Below the pieces are notes generated by a model that searched no databases, was not told the origin of the DNA, and saw only the letters and a program-made list of their open reading frames with translations. Below, one piece after another: positions 26,105 to 34,685 of a DNA stretch of 52,432 nt. Origin of the DNA: Opitutaceae bacterium (GTDB lineage: Bacteria; Verrucomicrobiota; Verrucomicrobiia; Opitutales; Opitutaceae). The stretch spans positions 1 through 52,432 of the forward strand of contig JANJTQ010000124.1 of NCBI GenBank assembly GCA_024711005.1, given 5' to 3'. The position numbers and the translations under genes were made by a program. How positions within the stretch are numbered: position 1 is the stretch's first letter; every line of letters starts with the position of its first letter.

Positions 26105-26397
26105 GGTCCGGAAGGACGCCATTCCAAGAGCACGCCTATGGGGTTTCGGCAGGGGGCTTTATCAGGACCCACGGCGACCAAAGCCGGAGGGCGCCATATT
26201 GGAGCACGGTCCCGGTAATCGAAACCACATCGCCTGTGGCTATGAACAATCCTGCGCTACAGGTAGACCGGGGCGGATCTCGTCGGTCTTCGCCGCTGGG
26301 GACACCCTCTCTTTACCGGCGAACACCGTCCCCTATACACTGCGGGGCAGGACCTTCGACCCGATGACATCACGCTGACACGCCCGCCACCTACCTC
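26105..26397. other. Intergenic region with candidate operator
   Basis: 293 bp between the sialidase-like gene and the GH38-like gene. No frame here looks like a gene. The only recognisable element is the copy of the recurrent near-palindrome at 26254-26269. No terminator with a T-tract is evident. Confidence 0.5.
26254..26269 (+). promoter_or_regulatory. Regulon motif copy 1 (GCGCTACAGGTAG)
   Basis: GCGCTACAGGTAGACC matches the recurring GCGCTACARGTAGTAT site in its first 13 bases, including the palindrome CTAC-AG-GTAG. It lies 144 bp before the GH38-like start, in the same orientation as the other copies. Confidence 0.55.
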
Positions 26398-28905
26398 ATG
26401 CACTCCGCTACAAGCCACCTTCGTCCCCGTCGCAAATGGACGGTGCATCTCATTCATCACACGCATACCGACGTCGGGTATACGGATTCGCAGCAGACGA
26501 TCGCCCGTTTCCATGCCGAGTTCCTCGACCAGGCGATTTCAATTGCCCGCCGAGCCGCCGATCCCGCGGGTGATCCCGAGTTGCGCGGCTTCAAATGGAC
26601 CAACGAATGCCACTGGTCCATCGAGCAGTGGCTCGCCCGCAACCCGCCTGAGCGCCACTCCGAACTGCTCGACGTAATCCGGTCCGGGGCGATCGCGCTC
26701 TCCGGCACGTACCTGCACTACACCGAACTCCCGGACGCTCAACTACTGCGCTCGGCGCTCTCCCGCTCCCGGGCGTTTTGCGACCGCCACGACCTGCCGC
26801 TCGATACCGCGCTTTCCGCCGACGTCAACGGCTTCGGCTGGGATTACGCGTCCGCCTTGCTGGACGCGGGTATCCGAAATTTCATGACGTGCGTCCACTC
26901 ACATCACGGCATCGCGCCGATGGGCAGCCGGCAGCTTCCGTTTTTCTGGCAGACGCATGACGGTCGTGAACTCTTCGTCTGGAATGGCGAACATTACCAC
27001 CTCGCGAATGCCCTCGGTCTGGCTCCCGGAGCCGTGTTGACCTACGATTTTGTCGACGAGCTTCGTCCCGCCTTTCGTACCGCCGACACCTTGCCCATCG
27101 CGCTCAAGCGCCTGCCCCGTTATCTCCGCCAGCTTGAAGACGACGGCTATCCCTACGACTTCGTTCCGCTTCACGTCTCGGGCGCGATGACCGACAACGC
27201 TCCGCCGTCCGAGGCGGTTATCCGGTTCGTCCACCGGTGGAATGCCGCCAACGCCGGCGACGACGGATTGATCACGTTGCGCATGGGTTCCCCTTCGGAG
27301 ATCTGTCGTGCCGCGCGCGAGAGTTCCGTGCCGATTCCCCGTCATCGGGGAGACTGGCCGGATTGGTGGTCCGATGGCGTGGCCAGCATCCCCGCCGAGG
27401 TGCGTCTCGCCCGCACCGCGGCCCGCACCCGTCGCTGGCTCGGCCACCTTGCCGGCCGACCCGGGCTGCCTGTGCCGACCGCGCAAGAGTCGGCGTGCAT
27501 GGAGCGCGTTGAGCAAACACTCCGGCTCTTCACCGAGCACACGTTCAACCACTCCGATTCGATCGCCGCGCCGTGGGACATTAACGTCAAGGCCATCGGC
27601 GGCGGCAAACGCGCCCTGGCCTGCGCCGCGTGGGAGGCGTCCGTGGAGGCACGGCATGCCGCCTTCGCCCGTCTGGGTGCGCTTCCGAATCTGGCTCCCC
27701 ATGAAGCCGGCGACCGCTTCTTCTACAAAGTCGTCAATCCGCTCGCCGATGCGGTGACCGATTCGGTCCGCCTCTATCTTGAATCGAGGGACTTCGATCT
27801 GCTTCCGCTCAACCCGTTCGTGATTGATACGCGGACGGGCAAACAACTGCCGTGCCGCGTCAGTCCGGCGCCGCGCGGCGTCACCTGTGATGTCGCTCTC
27901 TCCCTGAACGCGGGCGAGGAAGCCGTACTTGAGTTGCGCACGGGCACGGGGGCGGTTCGCTCGCTTGCCCGTCGTTTCACCGAGGTCGGCATCCCCGACG
28001 ACATCGCCAACAACGACACGCTGGCAGCCGCCATCAATGGAGTCCGCCGGGTGGAGACGCCGTTTCTCCAGATCGATTTTGACGATGTCGCCGGCATCAC
28101 CGGCTGGATCGACAAGGCCTCCGGCGCCAGCCTGCTCGCCTCCGATCGCGCGCACGCTCCGTTCTGCCCCGTGTATGAGGTGACCCCCGTGGCTGGAAAG
28201 ACCGGAGAGGACATGGTCTTCGTCCGCTCCCGCATGGGGCGCAACCGCAAGGGGGCCGACGTTCGGCGCATCGCCGGCTCGCTCGCCTCCGTCGAGTTTC
28301 ACACGGTCACCGAAAATTGGATACCTGTTACGCTTCATTACTCCGTCGAGGGCGTGGTGTGGTGGCGCGTCAGGCTCGACATCTGGCGCAACCAGCCTCG
28401 CGTGGACGTGACTCTGCGCCTGCATAAAAACTCGGTGTGGGAGCCGGAGAATCTTTATGCCGCGCTGCCGTTCGGCCCCGCCGGCAACCAGCTCTGGCTC
28501 GACAAGCCCGGCGCGCCGGTTCGCCCATGGATCGACCAGCTTCCGGACACGCTGGCCGATTGGTCCTGTATTCAAGAGGGGTTTTGCTCGTGTCCGAAAG
28601 ATGGATACACCTCGATCCCGGGCCTGGTGGTCACCACGCCGGACGCGCCGCTGTTGCATTACGGACCGCTGGCCCATGGTCCCCGCCGTGTCATGGGACA
28701 TCCCGCGCTGAACAGCGAAACGCCAATGCCTTATTCTTGGCTGATGACGAATTTCTGGGAGACCAACTTCGACGCGAGTCTGGCCGGGTTCCATGAGTTC
28801 AATTTCCGCGTTGAGTCCGGCGCGCATCTTGCCACGCCGGCCGCGGCGATCGCCCGCATTCACGCGCTCAATCATGGGCTCATCGCGTTCCGCGTAAAAC
28901 CGTAG
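26398..28905 (+). CDS. GH38-like glycoside hydrolase (alpha-mannosidase-related, DUF5054-type)
   Basis: 835 aa. The N-terminus WTVHLIHHTHTDVGYTDSQ is the GH38 zinc-site motif (HxHxD at about residues 21-25), and SADVNGFGW around Asp142 sits where GH38 enzymes carry the nucleophile. A second metal-ligand region appears as GEHYHLANALG. The all-helical mid-domain includes ERVEQTLRLFTEHTFNHSD, and a C-terminal beta-sandwich region ends GLIAFRVKP. GH38 enzymes are Zn-dependent retaining alpha-mannosidases; the variant motif order is closest to a divergent branch (DUF5054-like) whose substrate is unknown. No signal peptide is seen, so it should act in the cytoplasm on imported oligosaccharides. It carries regulon motif copy 1 upstream. 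Confidence 0.75.
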   Translation: MHSATSHLRPRRKWTVHLIHHTHTDVGYTDSQQTIARFHAEFLDQAISIARRAADPAGDPELRGFKWTNECHWSIEQWLARNPPERHSELLDVIRSGAIALSGTYLHYTELPDAQLLRSALSRSRAFCDRHDLPLDTALSADVNGFGWDYASALLDAGIRNFMTCVHSHHGIAPMGSRQLPFFWQTHDGRELFVWNGEHYHLANALGLAPGAVLTYDFVDELRPAFRTADTLPIALKRLPRYLRQLEDDGYPYDFVPLHVSGAMTDNAPPSEAVIRFVHRWNAANAGDDGLITLRMGSPSEICRAARESSVPIPRHRGDWPDWWSDGVASIPAEVRLARTAARTRRWLGHLAGRPGLPVPTAQESACMERVEQTLRLFTEHTFNHSDSIAAPWDINVKAIGGGKRALACAAWEASVEARHAAFARLGALPNLAPHEAGDRFFYKVVNPLADAVTDSVRLYLESRDFDLLPLNPFVIDTRTGKQLPCRVSPAPRGVTCDVALSLNAGEEAVLELRTGTGAVRSLARRFTEVGIPDDIANNDTLAAAINGVRRVETPFLQIDFDDVAGITGWIDKASGASLLASDRAHAPFCPVYEVTPVAGKTGEDMVFVRSRMGRNRKGADVRRIAGSLASVEFHTVTENWIPVTLHYSVEGVVWWRVRLDIWRNQPRVDVTLRLHKNSVWEPENLYAALPFGPAGNQLWLDKPGAPVRPWIDQLPDTLADWSCIQEGFCSCPKDGYTSIPGLVVTTPDAPLLHYGPLAHGPRRVMGHPALNSETPMPYSWLMTNFWETNFDASLAGFHEFNFRVESGAHLATPAAAIARIHALNHGLIAFRVKP

Positions 28906-29086
28906 TCCGGGGCTCCAGCCCAAGCGGACTTGCGACGTGCGCGAGTCCGCGCGATCTCGACCCGGCGCGCGCGGCGTAAACAACCTTGACGGGTTCCCGG
29001 TCCTTGCCTCACGACCTCTGACCGTCGGGTAGCCGCGCGGCCTCGTGTCCCCAAGTCGCGCGAGATGACCGACAATCGCATACGAC

Positions 29087-30106
29087 GTGAGCAACCGAGT
29101 CACCATCCGAGACATCGCCCGGGAAACAGGCGTCCACTTTACAACCGTCGGGCTCGCCTTGCGCAACAGTCCCCGGATCGGCGCGGAAACTCGTCGCAGA
29201 ATCCAGGCGGTTGCGGAAAGCATGGGCTACCAGCCCGACCCGATGTTGTCGGCCCTCAACGCCTACCGGCAAACGCAGCGGCGGCCACATTATCAGGCCA
29301 CGATCGCTTGGATCAACAACTGGCCGGATCGCGGGTTTCTGGATCGCAACGACGATTTCCGCGAATACCACGAAGGCGTGTGCGCTCGCGCGGCGGAACT
29401 TGGTTACGGGGTCGAGGAGTTCTGGATGTGCGGGCGCGATTATTCCTTCGCCAAGCTCGGGCGCGTCCTGAAGGCGCGAAACATCCAAGGCATGATTCTC
29501 GCGCCGCAACCCCAGCCGCATACGGAGATCGACTTCGACTTCGGTGAATTTTCGGCGGTTTCGCTCAGTTACAGTCTGAAGCGGCCGGCATTGCACGTGA
29601 TCACGAACCATCACTTTCGTTCGATGCTGCTGCTGATGCGGCACCTCGATGAACTGGGCTATCGACGAGTGGGGCTGGGCGTGCACAGAAACTGGAACGA
29701 AAAGGTCGGCCACGGCTGGTTCGGAGGTGTTCTCGTTGCAAAGGAGTTGATCACTTCGGGTATGGAAATTCTGCCGGTGCGCATGTTTGACAAACAAGAC
29801 CCGCGGAAGTGGATCAAGGAGGACAGGCCGGACGTGATCGTCTCGCACAAGGAACTCTACGAGCGATTGTTGGCGGCGAACATTCGGATGCCTCGGGATG
29901 TTGGTTTTGCGAACCTCAGCGTGCCGGGAGGTACGACCGATGTCTCGGGAATACACCAGAATAGCCGATTGATCGGTCAGAAGGCCGTGGACGTGCTCGT
30001 CGGCATGCTGCACCGCGGTGAACGCGGTGTGCCGGACATGCCGGTCCACTTGTTGGTCGATAGCGTATGGGTTCCGGGGAAGACCCTGCGGTCGCAGAAG
30101 GGGTGA
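29087..30106 (+). CDS. LacI-family transcriptional regulator (first)
   Basis: 339 aa from a GTG start at 29087. The HTH and hinge are clear: VTIRDIARETGVHFTTVGLALRNSP followed by ETRRRIQAVAESMGYQPDPMLSALNAYR, the long hinge typical of verrucomicrobial LacI/XylR-like regulators. A periplasmic-binding-protein-like effector domain follows (residues about 65-330). No ligand-binding residues can be assigned. It sits between the GH38-like gene and the pseudopilin gene, with motif copy 2 at 30124 just after its stop. It is the obvious candidate to bind the GCGCTACARGTAGTAT sites, but this is inference. Confidence 0.9.
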   Translation: MSNRVTIRDIARETGVHFTTVGLALRNSPRIGAETRRRIQAVAESMGYQPDPMLSALNAYRQTQRRPHYQATIAWINNWPDRGFLDRNDDFREYHEGVCARAAELGYGVEEFWMCGRDYSFAKLGRVLKARNIQGMILAPQPQPHTEIDFDFGEFSAVSLSYSLKRPALHVITNHHFRSMLLLMRHLDELGYRRVGLGVHRNWNEKVGHGWFGGVLVAKELITSGMEILPVRMFDKQDPRKWIKEDRPDVIVSHKELYERLLAANIRMPRDVGFANLSVPGGTTDVSGIHQNSRLIGQKAVDVLVGMLHRGERGVPDMPVHLLVDSVWVPGKTLRSQKG

Positions 30107-30123
30107 ATCAGGCAAACATTGAT

Positions 30124-30139
30124 GCGCTACAGGTAGTAT
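30124..30139 (+). promoter_or_regulatory. Regulon motif copy 2 (GCGCTACAGGTAGTAT)
   Basis: Exact 16-bp match to the recurrent motif, with the inverted repeat CTAC-AG-GTAG. It lies 18 bp after the lacI stop and about 60 bp before the pseudopilin start. Confidence 0.65.
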
Positions 30140-30184
30140 TCCGCCTGCATTGCCGGAGAGCTAAGGGTGCGCGACAGTATTGGC

Positions 30185-30823
30185 ATGAAACCCCGCCTTT
30201 GGATGTCCGATGTCCTCCGTCATTCCCGGACCGGCTTTACCTTGGTCGAATTGTTAACCGTGGTAGCCATTGTGGGCGTCTTGGGTGCCTTGGTTCTGGC
30301 TACGCTCGCTCCGATGCGAGCCAACGCTCGCAAGGCGAAATGCGTGTCGAACCTCCGTTTGGTTGGCGTCGCCTTCGAACAATTTGCGGCGGACTTCAAT
30401 GGCTACTATCCGGCCGTCACCTATAACAAAGGCCAGACCAGCGGGCGGGTGAATCCGAATAAGTTGAATTGGTGGATGGAGCTGAAGCCCTACCTCGGAA
30501 ACTTGGACATCAAAACCATTGGAGGCATTGACGGGAATCCGTTCGCGATTTGTCCGGACGGACTCACCGGGATGAACAGTAAAATAAATTATTATTATCA
30601 AACGCCGCGAGTGACCATCGGGCGTCCGGCCAAGACGATTTTGGCGGGTGATTCCAACTCGCATGCTCTTTCGCTTTGGAGCGGCGCGACCGACACGGCC
30701 GAACATGCCTGTCCGGGACGCCATCGGGGAATGGCCAACTACCTCTTTGTGGACGGCCATGTGAAGACACTCGCGCTGGCGGATGCCAATTTGCTCTACA
30801 GCCGCGATCCGTATGCCCCATGA
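30185..30823 (+). CDS. Type II secretion-like pseudopilin with H-X9-DG ending
   Basis: 212 aa from ATG 30185 (30167 is a possible earlier start). The prepilin cleavage and methylation signal is HSRTGFTLVELLTVVAIVGVLGALVLATL, with cleavage before FTLVE. The C-terminus contains HRGMANYLFVDGHV, the H-X9-DG type motif found in large paralogous sets of pseudopilin-like proteins in Planctomycetes and Verrucomicrobia. Such proteins are exported and N-methylated by a prepilin peptidase encoded elsewhere. Its place in a glycan region suggests a surface or secretion role for the encoded enzymes. Motif copy 2 is directly upstream. Confidence 0.88.
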   Translation: MKPRLWMSDVLRHSRTGFTLVELLTVVAIVGVLGALVLATLAPMRANARKAKCVSNLRLVGVAFEQFAADFNGYYPAVTYNKGQTSGRVNPNKLNWWMELKPYLGNLDIKTIGGIDGNPFAICPDGLTGMNSKINYYYQTPRVTIGRPAKTILAGDSNSHALSLWSGATDTAEHACPGRHRGMANYLFVDGHVKTLALADANLLYSRDPYAP

Positions 30824-30928
30824 CCGACCACGCTCACGATGGTGTCGCGATTCGAAGTGGGCTGGGTACACGGCGGCCGGTCTAGGCAGGCTGGCCAAAT
30901 GAGGCCCGGTTTTCCTCCTTTCGGAATA

Positions 30929-30948
30929 TCCGTGAAGCTATTCACGGA
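30929..30948. promoter_or_regulatory. Perfect inverted repeat with 8-bp arms
   Basis: TCCGTGAA, spacer GCTA, TTCACGGA. It lies 105 bp after the pseudopilin stop and about 135 bp before the Gfo/Idh/MocA start. No T-tract follows, so it is more likely an operator or a stable hairpin than an intrinsic terminator. Confidence 0.45.
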
Positions 30949-31002
30949 ATCCGCGCTTCTGTGTGTGATCGAGTATTGTGCGCGGAGCTTCCCCGAGCAT
31001 GG

Positions 31003-31026
31003 CCCAACCCAACCCAACCCAACCCA
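31003..31026 (+). repeat. Pentanucleotide tandem repeat (CCCAA) of nearly five units
   Basis: Four complete CCCAA units plus CCCA occur in the leader of the Gfo/Idh/MocA gene, 56 bp before its ATG. Such a tract can change length by slippage. Confidence 0.8.
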
Positions 31027-31055
31027 TTAACCACGCCCTGCTTCCACCTGCTCCC

Positions 31056-31071
31056 ATTACTCTACTGAAAC
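31056..31071 (+). promoter_or_regulatory. ATTACTCTACTGAAAC site, possible variant operator
   Basis: Shares ACT-ACTGAAAC with the site at 40661-40675. Its complement carries GTAG and CAG steps like the main regulon motif. It lies 11 bp before the ATG of the Gfo/Idh/MocA gene. Weak evidence. Confidence 0.25.
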
Positions 31072-31081
31072 TCCTTCGTTC

Positions 31082-32137
31082 ATGCGCCCCCAAATCGGCA
31101 TTCTCGGCTGCGGCAAAATCAGCGCAGCCTATCTTAAAACCTTGGGCTCTGTCGGCCGGCCTTACGTCGAGGTTACCGCCTGCGCCGATGTCGCGCCCGC
31201 AGCCGCCCATGCCTGCGCCGACAAGTTCGGCATCCCGCGCGTCCTGACGCCCGAAGCCCTTCTCGCCGACCCCGACGTCCAGTTCATCGCCAACCTCACC
31301 ATCCCCGAGGCGCACGAGGCGGTGACTCGCGCCGCTCTCCAAGCCGGCAAACATGTTTATTGCGAGAAACCCCTCGCCCTGGATTTTTCCGCCGCAGGCG
31401 AACTCCACGACCTCTCCCGTGACCGCGGCCTCATGCTTAGTTGTGCACCCGATACGCTCCTTGGCATCGCCCACCAACGCGCCCGCTACCTCCTCGACCA
31501 AGGCGCAGTCGGCGACCCCGCCGACGCGTTCGCGCACCTGCAAATGGCACTCAACCTACCGTCCGGCTACATGCGCGCCGCCTCCGGCCCGTTGCTCGAC
31601 ATGGGGCCCTACTACATTGGTGCGCTCGTCTTCCTCCTCGGTCCCGTGCATCGCGTCGCCGCGCTTGGTTCACACCTGCCGGTGAAAGACCCGGAAGGTG
31701 CCTTTTTCACCCCTGAGGCCCCCTCGCGCGTTGGAGCAACCCTCGAATTCTCCTCAGGTCTCACCGCGCAACTCTCGCTCCTCAACTTTGGCCAGCCCTA
31801 CACGCCGCGTCTGGAAGTCTTCGGGGCGTCCGCACGCCTCGTCTGCGCCGATCCCAACCAGTTCGACGGCACCGTGCTCGTGGATAACACTAAGCCCGAC
31901 GTCGCGTTTCCCGACTTCCCCTTCACCGAGAACAACCGCGGCGCTGGCCTCATCGAGATGAGCCTCGCCCTGCGCGAAGGCCGCGACTGCCGCCTCAATG
32001 CCGACTTCTGCCTGCACGCCACGGAAATCATCCTGAGCATTCGTCAATCCATCGAGTCCGATCGCGCCGTCACCCTCCAGACCACCTGCGAACGCCCAGC
32101 TCCCATGACGCCGCTGCCCGCCTCCGTCCAAAGTTGA
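31082..32137 (+). CDS. Gfo/Idh/MocA family NAD(P)-dependent oxidoreductase
   Basis: 351 aa. The Rossmann fold starts PQIGILGCGKISAAYLKTL, and the family signature YCEKPLALD follows near residue 96. The substrate domain contains LLDMGPYYIGALVFLLGP, matching the conserved D-x-GxH/YY region. Members oxidise or reduce sugars and cyclitols at a single carbon. No signal peptide, so cytoplasmic. It starts an apparent two-gene unit with the sugar isomerase that follows 48 bp later, a pairing common in sugar and inositol catabolism. The leader holds a CCCAA repeat and a perfect inverted repeat. Confidence 0.92.
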   Translation: MRPQIGILGCGKISAAYLKTLGSVGRPYVEVTACADVAPAAAHACADKFGIPRVLTPEALLADPDVQFIANLTIPEAHEAVTRAALQAGKHVYCEKPLALDFSAAGELHDLSRDRGLMLSCAPDTLLGIAHQRARYLLDQGAVGDPADAFAHLQMALNLPSGYMRAASGPLLDMGPYYIGALVFLLGPVHRVAALGSHLPVKDPEGAFFTPEAPSRVGATLEFSSGLTAQLSLLNFGQPYTPRLEVFGASARLVCADPNQFDGTVLVDNTKPDVAFPDFPFTENNRGAGLIEMSLALREGRDCRLNADFCLHATEIILSIRQSIESDRAVTLQTTCERPAPMTPLPASVQS

Positions 32138-32185
32138 ACCGCGCCCCGCCGAGCCTTCGACCCCCACGCCACACCTTCCTTCTTT

Positions 32186-32950
32186 ATGAAAACAAACATT
32201 GGCATCATCGGCATTGTCGGCCCCGAAATGGAACGCGACTTCTCCGGCACGCTCGCCCGCCTGCGCGAACTCGGTTACCGTGGGATCGAGTTCACTCTCG
32301 ACACCCTCAAAAAACACGGCGGCCCTGCCGCGGTCGGTTCTGTGCTGAAAGCCGCCGACATGAGTCTCGTCACCCTCCATACCTTGCGCGAGCCGCTACG
32401 CGACAATCTCGCCGAACACCTCGACGCGCTCGCCGCCACCGGCGGCAAACACCTCACCATCTCCTGGGGGCCTCTCGATTCCCTCGACTCCATCAAACAG
32501 GACGCCGACCTCTACAACGCGCTCGCCCCCGAGATCCACAAGGCCGGTGCCCGGATTTGCTATCACAATCACGAACACGAATTCCTCATCCGGCTCAACG
32601 GACGCCACGCAATCCACCCTCTGCTCGAGCAGACCAAGACCTCGCTCGCGCTCCACCTTGATGTCGCTTGGGCGGCCTTCGGCGGCGCCAGTCCCGTCGC
32701 CCTGCTTGAGCGCCACGCGGGCCGCGTTCCGCTCGTGCACTTGAAAGACCTCTACGACCTCACCGTGCGCGACTGCTTCACCACTGTCGGCACCGGCTTG
32801 GTGGACATCGCTGGATGCGTCCGCGCCGCAATCACGGCCGGCACCGAGTGGATCACCGTCGAGCAAGATCATCCGCGCGGCATTACCGGCTTCGACCTCG
32901 CCGCCGCCTCGATACTGAACTTGCGCAACCTCGGTCTGCTAATCGCGTAA
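32186..32950 (+). CDS. Sugar phosphate isomerase/epimerase (AP endonuclease 2-like TIM barrel)
   Basis: 254 aa, the usual size. TIM-barrel metal-site motifs include LRELGYRGIEFTLD near the N-terminus, ICYHNHEHEF in the middle, LHLDVAWAAFGG, VPLVHLKDLYD and EWITVEQDHPRG. These match xylose isomerase-like proteins such as IolE/IolI-type dehydratases and epimerases. It should work with the oxidoreductase encoded 48 bp upstream. The exact substrate is not visible. No signal peptide. Confidence 0.9.
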   Translation: MKTNIGIIGIVGPEMERDFSGTLARLRELGYRGIEFTLDTLKKHGGPAAVGSVLKAADMSLVTLHTLREPLRDNLAEHLDALAATGGKHLTISWGPLDSLDSIKQDADLYNALAPEIHKAGARICYHNHEHEFLIRLNGRHAIHPLLEQTKTSLALHLDVAWAAFGGASPVALLERHAGRVPLVHLKDLYDLTVRDCFTTVGTGLVDIAGCVRAAITAGTEWITVEQDHPRGITGFDLAAASILNLRNLGLLIA

Positions 32951-33042
32951 ACCAACCCTTCCCACCAACTTTCTGATCGACCGCAACTGGAACCAAGGGA
33001 CCCCCTGTGCTCTCCGCTTACCCATGCCTGAAACGCGCCTGC

Positions 33043-33058
33043 GCGCTACAAGTAGTAT
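33043..33058 (+). promoter_or_regulatory. Regulon motif copy 3 (GCGCTACAAGTAGTAT)
   Basis: Matches the recurrent 16-mer except for one base in the centre (AA instead of AG). It lies 92 bp after the isomerase stop and 200 bp before the start of the deacetylase operon, in the same orientation as the other copies. Confidence 0.65.
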
Positions 33059-33242
33059 TGAGGTGAAGTTGTCGCGATCACCGCCGAAAACATATTGGGA
33101 TTCTTCCCCCTGGCGACCCCAGTAAACCTTGGGCAGGCACCACCGGCATCGCGGCGTCTCCGCCTGACTTCTGATCCCCCCCGACACCCGCAAAAAAAAG
33201 CGAATGCTGCGCACGTCGCTCACCACCCGTCCCCATTCCTCC

Positions 33243-34664
33243 ATGTCAATAACCATCCTCCGCATCTCGCCCAAACTCTTCGGATTCCTTTTTGGCTGCC
33301 TGCTGGGTTGCGCCTCCGCTGCTTTCGCCTCCGAGGCCGTTATCCCCGCCAACGGCGGCTTTGAAAACAGCTTGGAATCCTGGCGCTACGGCGACGCCAT
33401 GTCGCAAGCAGTGCCTGATGCCGCTCGCACCGGAAAACTCGGCTTGCGTGTCATCGACAACGACAAGGTTAAGGGTTCCAGCCTTTTTAGCAGCAGCTAT
33501 CCCGTGAACCCCGGCCAGACTGTCACGTTGTCCTTCCACGCCCGCTCCGACTCCAGCTTCATCGCCGTCTATCTGTGGCCGCGAAATGCCGCCGGCCGCC
33601 TGGTCAAGGATCCTGCCATTCGCGGCGACGGCGTGCGCCAGGTCGCCATCAAAAAGAGCGAGGATTGGCGTCATTATACCGTCTCCGCCACGATACCCGA
33701 CGGCGCGGAATCCATCTCCATCTGGGTCCACTCTTGGAGCAGCTCCACCGGCACCGCCGACTTCGACGACTTCATCCTCGACGGCATCGCCTCCGGCACC
33801 GCCCCGCTCGTGTCCGCCTCCGAACTCGCGGCCGCCTCCTCCGCCGCCCTCGCCCGTGCCGAAAAGGAAAAGATCCCCGACGAAATCCCCCCGCGCGCGG
33901 CCCCGCCGATCATCATCCTCAAGCTCGACGACCTCAAGCAGGTCAACGGCAACGCCCACCACTCCTGGACCCGCGTCGCCGACTACCTCGCCTCCCGCAA
34001 CATCAAGTCCGGCATCGGCGTCATCTGCAAAACCCTCGAGGAAGCCACCCCTGCATACGCCGACTGGATACGCAGCCGCCACGACTCGGGTTTGGTCGAG
34101 TTCTGGTTCCATGCCTGGGACCACGGCTCTTGGAAAACCACTGACGGCAAAAGCCTCAGCGAATTCGACGGCCGCACCTTTGAGGAACAGCGGCAACGTC
34201 TCGCCGACTCCCAGCGCCTCGCCAAGGAAAAGCTCGGTTTCGCCTTCAAAACCTTCGGTCCCCCCGGCGGCGGCTCCGGCCGTCATCAGGACGCCGCCAC
34301 CGCCAAGGCTATGTGCGAGGACCCCGATCTCAAGGTCTGGCTCTACCCGTCCCCCATCGATGCGATGGGCCGCGAGATCGCTACCGCAGGCAAACTCACC
34401 GTCCTCGACCGCGTCTGGGCTGTGAACATCGAAGCCTCCGTGGGCCAGCCCAGCTACCAGCGCTTCGTCGCCGGCTACGCCCGCAATGCCGATCGTGAAT
34501 ACTTCGTCCTCCAAGGCCATCCCACCCACTGGGACCCCAACCGATTCTCCGAATTCGAAAAAATCATCGATTTCCTCATCGAACAAAAGGCCATCTTCCT
34601 AACCCCGAGTGAATATGCCGCCAGACTCAATGGCCGGCCCGCCCAGCAGGTCTCCGGCAAATGA
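33243..34664 (+). CDS. Secreted carbohydrate-binding module plus polysaccharide deacetylase-like protein
   Basis: 473 aa from ATG 33243, which gives a clean signal peptide (LFGFLFGCLLGCASAAFA); 33204 is an alternative. Residues about 25-195 form a CBM4/9-like jelly roll (GGFENSLESWRYGD, WVHSWSSSTGTADFDDFILDGI). Residues about 225-460 resemble a NodB/DUF2334-type deacetylase: IIILKLDDL carries the first Asp pair and FWFHAWDHGSW the histidine pair. The usual catalytic pattern is only partly preserved, so activity is uncertain. It is the first gene of a three-gene run: its TGA overlaps an ATG of the following gene, and it is preceded by motif copy 3. Confidence 0.75.
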   Translation: MSITILRISPKLFGFLFGCLLGCASAAFASEAVIPANGGFENSLESWRYGDAMSQAVPDAARTGKLGLRVIDNDKVKGSSLFSSSYPVNPGQTVTLSFHARSDSSFIAVYLWPRNAAGRLVKDPAIRGDGVRQVAIKKSEDWRHYTVSATIPDGAESISIWVHSWSSSTGTADFDDFILDGIASGTAPLVSASELAAASSAALARAEKEKIPDEIPPRAAPPIIILKLDDLKQVNGNAHHSWTRVADYLASRNIKSGIGVICKTLEEATPAYADWIRSRHDSGLVEFWFHAWDHGSWKTTDGKSLSEFDGRTFEEQRQRLADSQRLAKEKLGFAFKTFGPPGGGSGRHQDAATAKAMCEDPDLKVWLYPSPIDAMGREIATAGKLTVLDRVWAVNIEASVGQPSYQRFVAGYARNADREYFVLQGHPTHWDPNRFSEFEKIIDFLIEQKAIFLTPSEYAARLNGRPAQQVSGK

Positions 34665-34669
34665 TGACA

Positions 34670-34685
34670 GCGCAACCGGTAGCTA
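34670..34685 (+). promoter_or_regulatory. Weak regulon motif copy 4 (GCGCAACCGGTAG)
   Basis: GCGCAACCGGTAGCTA matches the recurrent motif at 11 of its first 13 positions. It sits just before the likely start codon at 34685. It may be coincidence, because it overlaps coding sequence if the ATG at 34661 is used. Confidence 0.3.

Noticed and set aside
26899-29223. A 774-aa minus-strand open frame opposite the GH38-like gene, and similar long antisense frames at 34475-36142 and 46540-48945
   Set aside because: They are mirror images of highly GC-biased sense genes with no family sequence, which is common at this GC content; the sense genes have clear motifs.
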